From assembly GCF_000949865.1 (NCBI RefSeq), contig NZ_JWJH01000002.1, positions 248,001 to 312,000 on the forward strand: 64,000 nt of DNA, in the 5' to 3' direction. The DNA is from Rhizobium nepotum 39/7. Lineage in GTDB: Bacteria; Pseudomonadota; Alphaproteobacteria; Rhizobiales; Rhizobiaceae. Of this stretch, positions 16,704 to 24,425 are shown in pieces. The notes below the pieces were generated by a model, which was not told where the DNA came from, did no database searches, and saw nothing but the letters and a program-made list of their open reading frames with translations. The position numbers were made by a program, and so were the translations under genes. Each line of letters begins with the position of its first letter. Position 1 is the stretch's first letter.

Positions 16704-16819
16704 GCACTGGCCCCCGACGGAGCACTGGGCGTCCGTGTCGCTTCCGCCTCCAGTCTTGCGCGGCATTTCTGCTCGGCCAGTTCGTCGATACGTTCGAGGA
16801 AATGCGCAACAGCGGCTTC
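16700..16819 (-). pseudogene. Coding-like extension of the g1-like frame beyond the TAG
   Basis: Thirty-nine sense codons and a TGA in the same frame as the g1-like gene, starting immediately after its TAG. The translation begins EAAVAHFLERIDELAEQ and is helical like the upstream part. There is no ATG, GTG or TTG in this frame, so it cannot be translated independently. The TGA overlaps the terminase ATG by the ATGA coupling seen at other junctions of the cluster. Confidence 0.6.
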
Positions 16820-17233
16820 CTAATCCTCGGTATCAGTCTCGTCATCCCCGGCAAGTGCCGCCCTTTCTTCCGCCAGCAGGCGTTGCAGGGCGTCGATCCG
16901 TTCCAGCGTGCGGACGACGACCGAAAGCTGGTCCGTCGCGGCCTTCACATCGGCGCGCGCCTGCTTGCCCGGAGCATCCTCCGTCGCCGACAATAATGTC
17001 GCCTCGCTCGCCTGCCGCAGATTGCGATACATGTGAAACTGATCGCGCATCTCCACCGTCAGCTCGTTCAGCACCTGCCGCAACTCGCCGTTGCGCGCCG
17101 CATCTTCGGCGGCCAGCTTGTCGGCCCGCGATTTTATCTCAGGTGCCGTTTCCAGCCTCGCCTCGCCGCCATAGGCGCATCTTTCCGGCCAGACGCCGTG
17201 CAGCGCCAGATCGCAATTGCGGAAATTCGTCAT
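16820..17233 (-). CDS. GTA g1-like protein (putative small terminase), interrupted by in-frame TAG
   Basis: A 137-residue, highly charged, mainly helical protein (LAAEDAARNGELRQVLNELT, VVRTLERIDALQRLLAEERA) in the g1 position directly upstream of TerL. Alternative starts are ATG 17260 and TTG/ATG up to 17269; ATG 17233 has AGG 8 nt upstream. The frame ends at TAG 16822-16820 but then stays open and coding-like for 39 more codons (AHFLERIDELAEQ...), ending at TGA 16702-16700 that overlaps the terminase ATG. This suggests a nonsense change near the C-terminus of an originally longer protein. Small-terminase identity rests on position and helical character only. Confidence 0.6.
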   Translation of the reverse strand: MTNFRNCDLALHGVWPERCAYGGEARLETAPEIKSRADKLAAEDAARNGELRQVLNELTVEMRDQFHMYRNLRQASEATLLSATEDAPGKQARADVKAATDQLSVVVRTLERIDALQRLLAEERAALAGDDETDTED

Positions 17234-17269
17234 GAGGTCGACCTGCGAGAGAAATACCATGATGCGCAC

Positions 17270-17729
17270 GAGCGCACCGGTTGGGGGAATACCACCCTCG
17301 GAACCGGTTCAGATTGCAGACAAAGTCTGAGCGCCCTCCATCGTCATCCTCCTTTCGGAGACGAACGAGGCATGGGCATCATCCAATAAATGATGCCCCT
17401 CACCAAACACGCCGACGTCATCCTCGGGCCTGTCCCGAGGATCTGCAACGTCTTGATTTTATCGGCGCGTTTAGATCCTTGGGACAAGCCCAAGAATGAC
17501 GTCGAGAATGGCGGGACGTTTGTGACCAAACCCGAACGCAACCTGCCAAACCGACTATTGCCGTTCAACCGCAAATCTCCGACTGTATCCAAACACTATC
17601 AAACCACCGTCACGCTGTAAAGGATTATTTTCCTATTACGATGATTTTTATCCTTCCCGAGGGGTTTGCACCCTCGCCCGCCGCATACTACACTCTCGCG
17701 AAAGCGGTGAGGCAAAGGGGCAGGTCAAG
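17270..17729. other. Intergenic region upstream of the GTA cluster, no gene seen
   Basis: 460 bp between the divergent GTA g1-like gene and the alpha/beta-hydrolase gene. It must hold the promoters of both. The middle is taken by a family-B-type palindromic repeat (17413-17506). AT-rich runs near 17625-17650 could be promoter DNA for the hydrolase gene. I see no CtrA-type TTAA-N7-TTAA motif here. Confidence 0.6.
17413..17506. repeat. Palindromic repeat, family B related
   Basis: About 94 bp bounded by CGACGTCAT and ATGACGTCG. The left part folds as a hairpin (CCTCGGGCCTGTCCCGAGG) and the right part contains CCTTGGGACAAGCCCAAG. The layout (two arms, short AT-richer centre) resembles the other family-B elements but the core sequence differs. 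Confidence 0.6.
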
Positions 17730-19394
17730 TTGTTGAAACAATGGGTTGGACGGTTGTTCTCGGGTCTTTCGGCAACCGGCATCGTCTTCGGCACGGTTCT
17801 GTTCTGCGCTTCGCTCACACCGTCTCTTCTGCCACGCACATGGCAGGTGCAGGGTGTGCTGTGCGGATTTTCCTTTGCCATCGGTTATCTGATCGGCGTG
17901 GCGCTTACCGCGATCTGGACCTATCTGGAATTGCCCCATCCCTCGCGTCATAACCGGCATGGCATCCGTTTTCTTATAGCACTTGCCAGTGCGGTTACGG
18001 CGATAGGATTTTTGTGGCAGGCGAAAGACTGGCAGAACTCGATCCGCATATTGATGGAACTCGATCCGCTGCCCAGCGCCCATCCCACCAAGACCGGCAG
18101 CGTCGCGGTGCTGGTCGCCGCCCTCCTGATCGGCGCGGGCCGGCTTTTCCAGCTCATCCGCCGGTTCTTCTCGGCCCGCAGCCGTCATTTCCTGCCGCGC
18201 CGGCTCGCCAATGTGCTCGGCATCGCCGCCGCAATCGTACTGTCCTGGATGCTGCTGAACGGCCTGATCTTCGATATCGGTCTGAAGTTTGCGGATTCCT
18301 CGCTGAAACAGGTGGATGCGCTGATCGAACCGGATGTGCCGCGCCCTTCCGACGCGCTCAAAACCGGCAGCAGCGCTTCCCTGATGACATGGGAATCGCT
18401 TGGCCGCAGAGGCCGGGAATTCGTGGTCGGCGGGCCGGAGGCACAGGAGATTTCCACCTTCACCCACCGCCCCGCCAGCGAGCCGCTCAGGGTCTATGCG
18501 GGCTTAAATTCGGCATCGACACCCGAGCAAAGAGCGTCCCTTGCACTGGAAGAGCTGAAGCGGGTCGGCGGTTTCGAGCGTAAGGTGCTGCTGGTCGTCA
18601 TTCCCACCGGCACCGGCTGGATCGATCCGGAAGCGCTCGACACGGTCGAATATCTGCATGACGGCAATGTCGCGAGCGTCGCCGTACAATATTCCTATCT
18701 TTCGAGCTGGATAGCACTTCTGACCGAACCGGATTATGGCGTGGAAACGGCCCGTGCACTGTTTCAGGCGGTCTACGGTTATTGGACGACCCTGCCGAAG
18801 GAAACGCGACCGAAGCTTTATCTGCATGGCCTCAGCCTCGGTTCGCTGAATTCGCAAAAATCCTCCGATCTTTACGACGTGCTGGCCGATCCCTTCCAGG
18901 GCGCGCTGTGGAGCGGCCCGCCCTTTTCCAGTCCCACATGGCGCATGGCCACCGATGGCCGGGTGGCGGGTACGCCGGAATGGCTGCCGCGTTTCCGCGA
19001 TTCCTCGGTGATCCGCTTCGCCAACCAATATACCACCGCGCATATGCCTGATGTGGCGTGGGGGCCGATGCGTATCGTCTATCTGCAATATGCCAGCGAC
19101 CCCATCACCTTCTTCGAGCCCGCCTCGCTTTACCGGCGTCCGCAATGGATGAGCCATCACGGACAGGATGTCTCCACATCCTTCCGCTGGTTCCCGGTCG
19201 TGACCTTGCTGCAGCTCGGTCTCGATGTCGCCGCCGCCACCACGGCGCCGATCGGTTACGGCCATGTCTATGCGCCGGAACATTACATCGATGCGTGGAC
19301 GGAGGTGACGGAGCCGCAAGGCTGGAACACGGAGGATATCCAGCGGCTGAAGATGTTCTTCAAGGCCCGCCGCGGCTCCACCGATCCGGCGTAG
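17730..19394 (+). CDS. Membrane alpha/beta-hydrolase of the Abhydrolase_9 family
   Basis: A 554-residue protein. The N-terminal half has about five hydrophobic segments (for example GIVFGTVLFCASLTPSLLP, FSFAIGYLIGVALTAIW, NVLGIAAAIVLSWMLLNGL); the C-terminal half is a hydrolase domain with nucleophile motif GLSLGSLNS in YLHGLSLGSLNSQKSSDL. This two-part layout matches the Abhydrolase_9_N plus Abhydrolase_9 family, whose substrate is unknown. Start is TTG at 17730 with AGG 5 nt upstream. It appears monocistronic. Confidence 0.85.
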   Translation: MLKQWVGRLFSGLSATGIVFGTVLFCASLTPSLLPRTWQVQGVLCGFSFAIGYLIGVALTAIWTYLELPHPSRHNRHGIRFLIALASAVTAIGFLWQAKDWQNSIRILMELDPLPSAHPTKTGSVAVLVAALLIGAGRLFQLIRRFFSARSRHFLPRRLANVLGIAAAIVLSWMLLNGLIFDIGLKFADSSLKQVDALIEPDVPRPSDALKTGSSASLMTWESLGRRGREFVVGGPEAQEISTFTHRPASEPLRVYAGLNSASTPEQRASLALEELKRVGGFERKVLLVVIPTGTGWIDPEALDTVEYLHDGNVASVAVQYSYLSSWIALLTEPDYGVETARALFQAVYGYWTTLPKETRPKLYLHGLSLGSLNSQKSSDLYDVLADPFQGALWSGPPFSSPTWRMATDGRVAGTPEWLPRFRDSSVIRFANQYTTAHMPDVAWGPMRIVYLQYASDPITFFEPASLYRRPQWMSHHGQDVSTSFRWFPVVTLLQLGLDVAAATTAPIGYGHVYAPEHYIDAWTEVTEPQGWNTEDIQRLKMFFKARRGSTDPA

Positions 19395-19420
19395 GCGCGG
19401 CGAGCGTATCGTTTCCGGCG

Positions 19421-20260
19421 TCAGTCTTTCAGCACGTCCACATGGTCGGCCACATAGGTCTCCAGCGAACGCGGCGCGTGGCCGGTCAGCGTCTCGACAT
19501 CGCCGGTGACTGCCGAGGTCCAGCCTTCGCGCACGGGATGGAAGATCGAGGCGAGGAAGGACGCATAATCCTTCGGAACGCCAGCACCGGTGAGGATGCC
19601 GATGAAGACTTCGTCCGAAACGGGACCGTAAGAGACCGGCTTGCCGATTGCCTGCGAAATGATCGCGGCCGCCTCGCCGTAACCGATCGCCCGCGGGCCG
19701 GTCAGGTTGAACGCCTTGCCGTCGAAGGCATCCGTAGTCAGTGCCGCCGCTGCGCTGCCAGCAATATCGCGCACATTGATGAAGCTCGTTTTGCCCTCGC
19801 CCGCCGGAACGGCAATCTGGCCGTGTTCGATGCCCGCCTTCCAGTAGCTGTGGAAATTATCGGCAAACCAGTTGGGGCGCAGAATGACATAAGGCACGCC
19901 GGAGGCGATGATCTTCAGCTCGACCTGGCGATAGGGAATGGAATCGTCGGCATCGACGCCGAAGACGCTGAGGAACACGATCTTCACCTTGCGGCGAGCA
20001 GCCTCCTCGACCACCGGCGTCAGCGCGTCGATGGTATCCAGACGCCCGCCTGCCAGGATCAGAAACAGCCGGTCCACGCCGTCGAATGCGTCCGCGTAGG
20101 TGGAGGCATCGGTATAGTCGAAACGCACCCCTTCCGCGCCGTCCGCCGCATTGCCGGTGCGCGAGGCCGCCTTCACCTTTTCGCCCTTGGCCAAAAGCGC
20201 CTTTACCAGCGGCGTGCCGATGGTGCCGGTGGAACCGATCACAAGTATCTTGCCAGTCAT
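19421..20260 (-). CDS. NmrA-like NAD(P)H-binding quinone-oxidoreductase-type protein
   Basis: A 279-residue atypical short-chain dehydrogenase with the Rossmann motif GSTGTIG at residues 9-15 and the NmrA-type layout (ASRTGNAADG, VRFDYTDASTYADAFDGVDR, VILRPNWFADNFHSYW). The closest known arrangement is E. coli ytfG/ytfH, an NADPH quinone oxidoreductase divergent from an HxlR repressor. Here it is also divergent from an HxlR gene. GGAG lies 7 nt before the ATG. Likely role: cytosolic reduction of quinones or other electrophiles, induced by them. Confidence 0.82.
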   Translation of the reverse strand: MTGKILVIGSTGTIGTPLVKALLAKGEKVKAASRTGNAADGAEGVRFDYTDASTYADAFDGVDRLFLILAGGRLDTIDALTPVVEEAARRKVKIVFLSVFGVDADDSIPYRQVELKIIASGVPYVILRPNWFADNFHSYWKAGIEHGQIAVPAGEGKTSFINVRDIAGSAAAALTTDAFDGKAFNLTGPRAIGYGEAAAIISQAIGKPVSYGPVSDEVFIGILTGAGVPKDYASFLASIFHPVREGWTSAVTGDVETLTGHAPRSLETYVADHVDVLKD

Positions 20261-20300
20261 CTCATATCTCCGTAGTATCTAATGGAAACCATGTTTCGAA

Positions 20301-20319
20301 AACACACATACTGTGTGTT
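20301..20319. promoter_or_regulatory. Perfect inverted repeat, candidate HxlR operator
   Basis: AACACACA-TAC-TGTGTGTT, 8-bp arms with a 3-bp spacer, in the 143-bp gap between the divergent oxidoreductase and HxlR genes. HxlR-family dimers bind such palindromes, so it could control both promoters. Confidence 0.6.
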
Positions 20320-20403
20320 AGAAATCATGAAAAGAGAGCACTTTCCGGTTATCTGGTATCCTTGCGGAAACCTGTCCGGCCCTGAAACAAAAGGATGACA
20401 TCG

Positions 20404-20772
20404 ATGGAACGCATCTTTGACGTTTACGAGGATCGCTGCCCGACACGGATGGTTCTGGACAGGATCGCCGACAAATGGGCGCTGCTGATCCTTGACCGGC
20501 TGCGTGTGGAAGCGGTGCGCTTCAACCTCCTGCGGCGGGAAATCAAGGGCATCTCACAAAAGGTCCTGTCGCAGACGCTGAAGAAGCTGGAGCGCGACGG
20601 GCTGATTTCCCGGCAGGCCTTTCCAACGGTTCCGGTCACGGTCGAATATTCGCTGACACCACTTGGGCGCACGCTGACTGACACGGTGGCGGCACTCGCC
20701 CACTGGGCGGAGGGCAATATCGATGCCGTGTTGGCGGCGCAGAGGGCTTATGACGGTAAGGTTGCGGCTTAG
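20404..20772 (+). CDS. HxlR-family transcriptional regulator
   Basis: A 122-residue winged-helix regulator. The signature is complete: Cys14 near the N-terminus (EDRCPTRMVLDRIADKWALL), FNLLRREIKGISQKVLSQTL as recognition region and the wing VPVTVEYSLTPLGRTL. The conserved N-terminal Cys is the redox/electrophile sensor in several relatives (HypR, QorR). ATG at 20404 has AAGGA 8 nt upstream; the in-frame ATG at 20395 would leave no spacing. Divergent from the NmrA-like gene, with a perfect inverted repeat between. Confidence 0.9.
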   Translation: MERIFDVYEDRCPTRMVLDRIADKWALLILDRLRVEAVRFNLLRREIKGISQKVLSQTLKKLERDGLISRQAFPTVPVTVEYSLTPLGRTLTDTVAALAHWAEGNIDAVLAAQRAYDGKVAA

Positions 20773-20785
20773 GCGCCGCTCCCTT

Positions 20786-20901
20786 CCGTCATACCGGCCT
20801 TGAGCCGGTATCCAGTCAGCCCAAGTCCTTGGGCTGAAAAGAGTCTTTCTCGCCGCGCAGACGCGCGTCGGCTGGATGCCGGATCGAGTCCGGCATGACG
20901 G
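20786..20901. repeat. Mosaic palindromic repeat, family B
   Basis: About 116 bp between the convergent ends of the HxlR and Lrp genes. Left hairpin ACCGGCCTTGAGCCGGT, right hairpin GCCGGATCGAGTCCGGC, with the centre AGCCCAAGTCCTTGGGCT and a GCGCAGACGCGCG segment. It shares the right arm and core with 13763-13876. It may serve as a bidirectional terminator. Confidence 0.75.
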
Positions 20902-20943
20902 AAGTCGGGTTTACCGCACTTCCCAACTACCCCCACCAACACC

Positions 20944-21375
20944 CTACCGCGAAATCCGCGTCGAAAGAATGATCGACGACAGCGTGCGTTCCACGCCATC
21001 CAGCGCGCCGATGCGGTCGATCAGCCGGTCGAGATCGAGGATGGAGGGGGCGGCAAGAATGGCGATCAGATCGAAGGTGCCGCTGACCGAATGCAGCGTC
21101 GTTACCTCCTTGATGGCGGAAAGTGCCGCCGTCACAGCGGGCAGCGCCTTCGGGCCAATGGTGATCAGCACATGGGCGCGCACCAGCCCGGAAAGATAGC
21201 TTTCCGAAAGCCGCAAACCATAACCGGCAATCACACCGTCCGCCTCCAGCCGCTCGATGCGGGCCTGCACCGTGGTGCGCGAAAAGCCGAGTTTGCGCGC
21301 CAGTTCCGCAACCGGCATGCGGGCGTTTTCGGAAAGCAGGGCGAGCAGCGCCCGGTCCTTCTCGGCTATCGTCAT
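20944..21375 (-). CDS. Lrp/AsnC-family transcriptional regulator
   Basis: A 143-residue regulator: N-terminal HTH (KDRALLALLSENARMPVAEL, KLGFSRTTVQARIERLEADG) followed by the RAM effector-binding domain (VRAHVLITIGPKALPAVTAA, EVTTLHSVSGTFDLIAILAA). ATG at 21375 has AGGA 9 nt upstream. It is divergent from a saccharopine/lysine dehydrogenase-like gene, the usual setting for an Lrp regulator of a neighbouring amino-acid gene. Probable role: lysine- or amino-acid-responsive control of that gene and itself. Confidence 0.9.
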   Translation of the reverse strand: MTIAEKDRALLALLSENARMPVAELARKLGFSRTTVQARIERLEADGVIAGYGLRLSESYLSGLVRAHVLITIGPKALPAVTAALSAIKEVTTLHSVSGTFDLIAILAAPSILDLDRLIDRIGALDGVERTLSSIILSTRISR

Positions 21376-21413
21376 AGTGACCAATCCTATCGTCTAACTG
21401 CGCAATATTAACC

Positions 21414-21431
21414 CACTATCCGCACATAGTG
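21414..21431. promoter_or_regulatory. Inverted repeat CACTAT-N6-ATAGTG, candidate Lrp-type operator
   Basis: Perfect 6-bp arms with 6-bp spacer between the divergent Lrp and dehydrogenase genes. A further half-site ATAGTG lies at 21374-21379, over the regulator's start codon, as expected for autoregulation. Confidence 0.5.
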
Positions 21432-21522
21432 AAGCTGCGAATCGCCAATGAAAGCTGTCATTCTGTCTTTGAGGCGCATCCTGTGCGCGGAAACATGCGA
21501 ATTTACTGCGGGGAACAAGAAC

Positions 21523-22623
21523 ATGAAAAACATTGTCGTTATCGGCGCGGGCAATATCGGCTCGGCCATCGCCTGGATGCTGGCCGTCACCGGCGATTAT
21601 CGCATCACGGTTGCGGATCGCTCGGCAGACCAGTTGGCGAATGTGCCGGCGCATGAGCGTATCGACACCGAAATCGTCGACATAGCCGACCGCCCGGCGC
21701 TGGAAGCGCTGCTGAAAGGCAAATTTGCCGTGCTGTCCGCCGCCCCGTTCCATCTGACGGCGGGCATCGCGGAAGCGGCCGTCGCTGTCGGCACGCATTA
21801 TCTCGATCTCACCGAAGACGTCGAATCCACCCGCAAGGTCAAGGCACTGGCGGAAACGGCACAGACCGCGCTCATCCCGCAATGCGGCCTTGCACCCGGT
21901 TTCATTTCCATCGTCGCTGCCGATCTTGCAGCCCGGTTCGACAAGCTGGACAGCGTGCGCATGCGCGTCGGCGCTTTGCCGCAATATCCGTCCAACGCGC
22001 TCAACTACAACCTCACCTGGAGCACGGACGGGCTGATCAACGAATATATCGAGCCCTGCGAAGCGATCGTCGAAGGCCGCCTCACCGCCGTTCCGGCCCT
22101 TGAGGAACGCGAGGAATTCTCACTCGACGGCGTCACCTATGAGGCCTTCAACACCTCGGGCGGTCTCGGCACTCTTTGCGCCACGCTGGAAGGCAAGGTG
22201 CGGACCATGAATTACCGCACCATCCGTTACCCCGGCCATGTGGCGATCATGAAGGCGCTTTTGAACGACCTCAACCTGCGCAATCGCCGCGACGTGCTGA
22301 AGGATCTGTTCGAAAACGCGCTGCCCGGCACGATGCAGGACGTGGTCATCGTCTTCGTCACCGTCTGCGGCACCCGCAACGGCCGTTTCCTACAGGAAAC
22401 CTATGCCAACAAGGTCTATGCCGGCCCCGTTTCCGGCCGCATGATGAGCGCGATCCAGATCACCACCGCCGCCGGAATCTGCACGGTTCTCGATCTGCTG
22501 GCGGAAGGCTCTTTGCCGCAGAAGGGCTTCGTCCGTCAGGAAGAAGTGACGCTGCCGCATTTCCTCGAAAACCGGTTTGGCCGATATTATGGCGCGCATG
22601 AGCCGCTGGCGCGGGTAGGGTGA
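21523..22623 (+). CDS. Saccharopine dehydrogenase family protein, possibly L-lysine 6-dehydrogenase
   Basis: A 366-residue NAD(P)-dependent enzyme: N-terminal Rossmann fold (VVIGAGNIGSAIAWML, residues 5-20), central VGTHYLDLTEDVE and QCGLAPGFISIVAADLAARF blocks, C-terminal substrate domain. Its length and organisation fit L-lysine 6-dehydrogenase, which has been characterised from Agrobacterium, better than the longer fungal-type saccharopine dehydrogenases; this is inference. GGGGA lies upstream of ATG 21523; the longer frame to 21448 lacks a good site. Next to an Lrp regulator, consistent with lysine catabolism. Confidence 0.85.
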   Translation: MKNIVVIGAGNIGSAIAWMLAVTGDYRITVADRSADQLANVPAHERIDTEIVDIADRPALEALLKGKFAVLSAAPFHLTAGIAEAAVAVGTHYLDLTEDVESTRKVKALAETAQTALIPQCGLAPGFISIVAADLAARFDKLDSVRMRVGALPQYPSNALNYNLTWSTDGLINEYIEPCEAIVEGRLTAVPALEEREEFSLDGVTYEAFNTSGGLGTLCATLEGKVRTMNYRTIRYPGHVAIMKALLNDLNLRNRRDVLKDLFENALPGTMQDVVIVFVTVCGTRNGRFLQETYANKVYAGPVSGRMMSAIQITTAAGICTVLDLLAEGSLPQKGFVRQEEVTLPHFLENRFGRYYGAHEPLARVG

Positions 22624-22654
22624 ATTAAGGGCATCTATGGCGCGTGGCGTTGCA

Positions 22655-22790
22655 GCTTGTTTCTTCTCCCCGCCGGGGAGAAGGTGGCCCGAAGGGTCGG
22701 ATGAGGGGGCAACGCCAGCGATAGACCGCACCCTTGCCCCCTCATCCCGCTGCCGCGACCTTCTCCCCGGCGGGGAGAAGAAACGTGTGG
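22655..22790. repeat. Palindromic intergenic repeat, family A (RIME-like), long copy
   Basis: About 136 bp with terminal palindromes CTTCTCCCCGCCGGGGAGAAG at both ends (one base varied) and inner CCCTCATCC / GGATGAGGG arms. Same architecture as 39872-40008 and 55184-55317. It sits between the convergent ends of the dehydrogenase and SelO genes. The name RIME-like is from memory of rhizobial mosaic elements. Confidence 0.8.
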
Positions 22791-22824
22791 CATCCGCTCG
22801 GTCCAATACTGTGGAGCGGCTGCG

Positions 22825-24288
22825 CTACGTCCCGCAAAACGTCCGGAACACCCTCTCATGGCTCATCGGCGGCTGCATGTAGACGAAATTGTCCGGCCGT
22901 TCCTCGAAGGGCGTCGCAATCGCGGCCAGCATGGCGTGGAAAGGTTCGAAATCGTCATCCTCCACTGCCGCCGCGATCAGTTCCTCGATACGGTGGTTGC
23001 GTGGAATGATGGCCGGGTTGATGGCGAGCATCGCCCGTGACCTTTCTGTATCGGACACATCTTCCCGCGCGGCTCTCTCCCGCCAGCGCGCCAGCCATTC
23101 GTCCGCCGCTGCGATATCGATGAACATGCCGCGAAACGGCTCGGCATCGCCATCGGCCGCGTGGGAAAGACGCCGGAAGGTCTGTGTATAATCCGCCTCC
23201 GATGCCTGCATCAGCGCCAGAAGCGCCTGCACCAGCTCGATATCGCCCTCTTCCTCCACCGTCAGGCCAAGTTTTTCGCGCATGCCGGCAAGCCAGCGTT
23301 TGGGAAGGGCGGCGGCGAAATCCGCCAGCACGGCATTGGCAAGTTCGGCGGCTTTCTCCACTTCCGGGTCGAGCAGCGGGAGAAGGCATTCCGCCAGCCT
23401 TGCGATGTTCCATTGGGCGATGCCCGGCTGGCTGTTGAAGGCGTAACGCCCCTGCGCATCGATGGAAGAGAACACCTTGTTCGGGTGGTATTCGTCGAGA
23501 AAGGCGCATGGCCCGAAGTCGATCGTCTCGCCGGAGACCGCCATATTGTCGGTATTCATCACGCCATGGATGAAGCCCACCATCATCCAGCGGGCGATGA
23601 GTTCGCATTGCCGCTCTGCAATGCCGCGCAGCATTGCAAGGTAAGGATTGTCTGCGCCTTTCGCTTCGGGATAGTGGCGGTCGATCACATAATCCGCGAG
23701 ATTTCTGATCCCCTCGTCATCCTCGCGCGCGGCGAAGAACTGGAAGGTGCCGACGCGGATATGGCTTGCCGCGACGCGGGTGAAAACGCCGCCCGGCAGG
23801 CCGACCTCGCGCTGCACCCTTTCGCCGGAAAGGACGGCGGCCAGCGCCCGGGTGGCGGGAATACCGAGCGCAAACATCGCTTCCGACAGGATATATTCGC
23901 GCAGCACCGGGCCGAGCGCCGCGCGCCCGTCACCCCGCCGCGAAAACGGCGTCGGGCCGGAGCCTTTAAGCTGGATATCGCGCCGTTTGCCGTTTCTGTC
24001 GATCACCTCACCAAGAAGAATGGCGCGGCCATCACCCAGCTGCGGCACGAACCCGCCGAACTGGTGGCCGGCATAGGCCATGGCCAGCGGCTCGGCCCCT
24101 TGCGGCACCACATTGCCGGAAAAGATCGCCGCCAGCTTTTCATCGTCGAGGCCCGATACGTCGAGAAGAAGCTCGTCGGCCAGCCCGCGATTGAAGGCGA
24201 TGAGGTGCGGCGCTTTCACCGGCGTCGGCAAAACGGCGGCACTGAATCGCTCCGGCAGGCGGGCATAGGAATTGTCGAATTTGATCAC
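22825..24288 (-). CDS. selO: Protein adenylyltransferase SelO (YdiU/UPF0061)
   Basis: A 487-residue pseudokinase-fold enzyme that transfers AMP to proteins and is linked to redox stress. Diagnostic segments: VIKFDNSYARLPERF at the start, YAGHQFGGFVPQLGDGRA, LKGSGPTPFSRRGDGRAALG, HIRVGTFQFFAAR, IHGVMNTDNMAVSGETIDFG and the C-terminal FRTFCGT. GTG at 24288 is chosen: GGGAG lies 7 nt upstream and the extended frame to 24477 would overlap the divergent GH32 gene. A C-terminal Cys typical of the family is present, as cysteine here, not selenocysteine. Confidence 0.93.
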   Translation of the reverse strand: MIKFDNSYARLPERFSAAVLPTPVKAPHLIAFNRGLADELLLDVSGLDDEKLAAIFSGNVVPQGAEPLAMAYAGHQFGGFVPQLGDGRAILLGEVIDRNGKRRDIQLKGSGPTPFSRRGDGRAALGPVLREYILSEAMFALGIPATRALAAVLSGERVQREVGLPGGVFTRVAASHIRVGTFQFFAAREDDEGIRNLADYVIDRHYPEAKGADNPYLAMLRGIAERQCELIARWMMVGFIHGVMNTDNMAVSGETIDFGPCAFLDEYHPNKVFSSIDAQGRYAFNSQPGIAQWNIARLAECLLPLLDPEVEKAAELANAVLADFAAALPKRWLAGMREKLGLTVEEEGDIELVQALLALMQASEADYTQTFRRLSHAADGDAEPFRGMFIDIAAADEWLARWRERAAREDVSDTERSRAMLAINPAIIPRNHRIEELIAAAVEDDDFEPFHAMLAAIATPFEERPDNFVYMQPPMSHERVFRTFCGT

Positions 24289-24425
24289 GGGTAAACTCCC
24301 TGCTTTTGCCTGATATGGCGTTTTTAGCGGCTCGTTGCGAGAGGGAAACATCCTGTGTTGAACTTTCTTTCGTCCCATTCGTTGCGTTTCCTGAACCAGA
24401 ATAGCCGCAACGAAAAGGAACGGGA

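Noticed and set aside
15600-16823. Plus-strand ORF of 407 codons
   Set aside because: Antisense shadow of the terminase gene, with no domain pattern or ribosome binding site.
1-17269. Interpretation of the structural cluster as an ordinary prophage
   Set aside because: Gene order, short tape measure and g10/g10.1/g12/g13 types match GTAs, and no integrase, repressor, replication gene or att-like direct repeat was seen in the visible part. The left end is outside the window, so this remains open to check.
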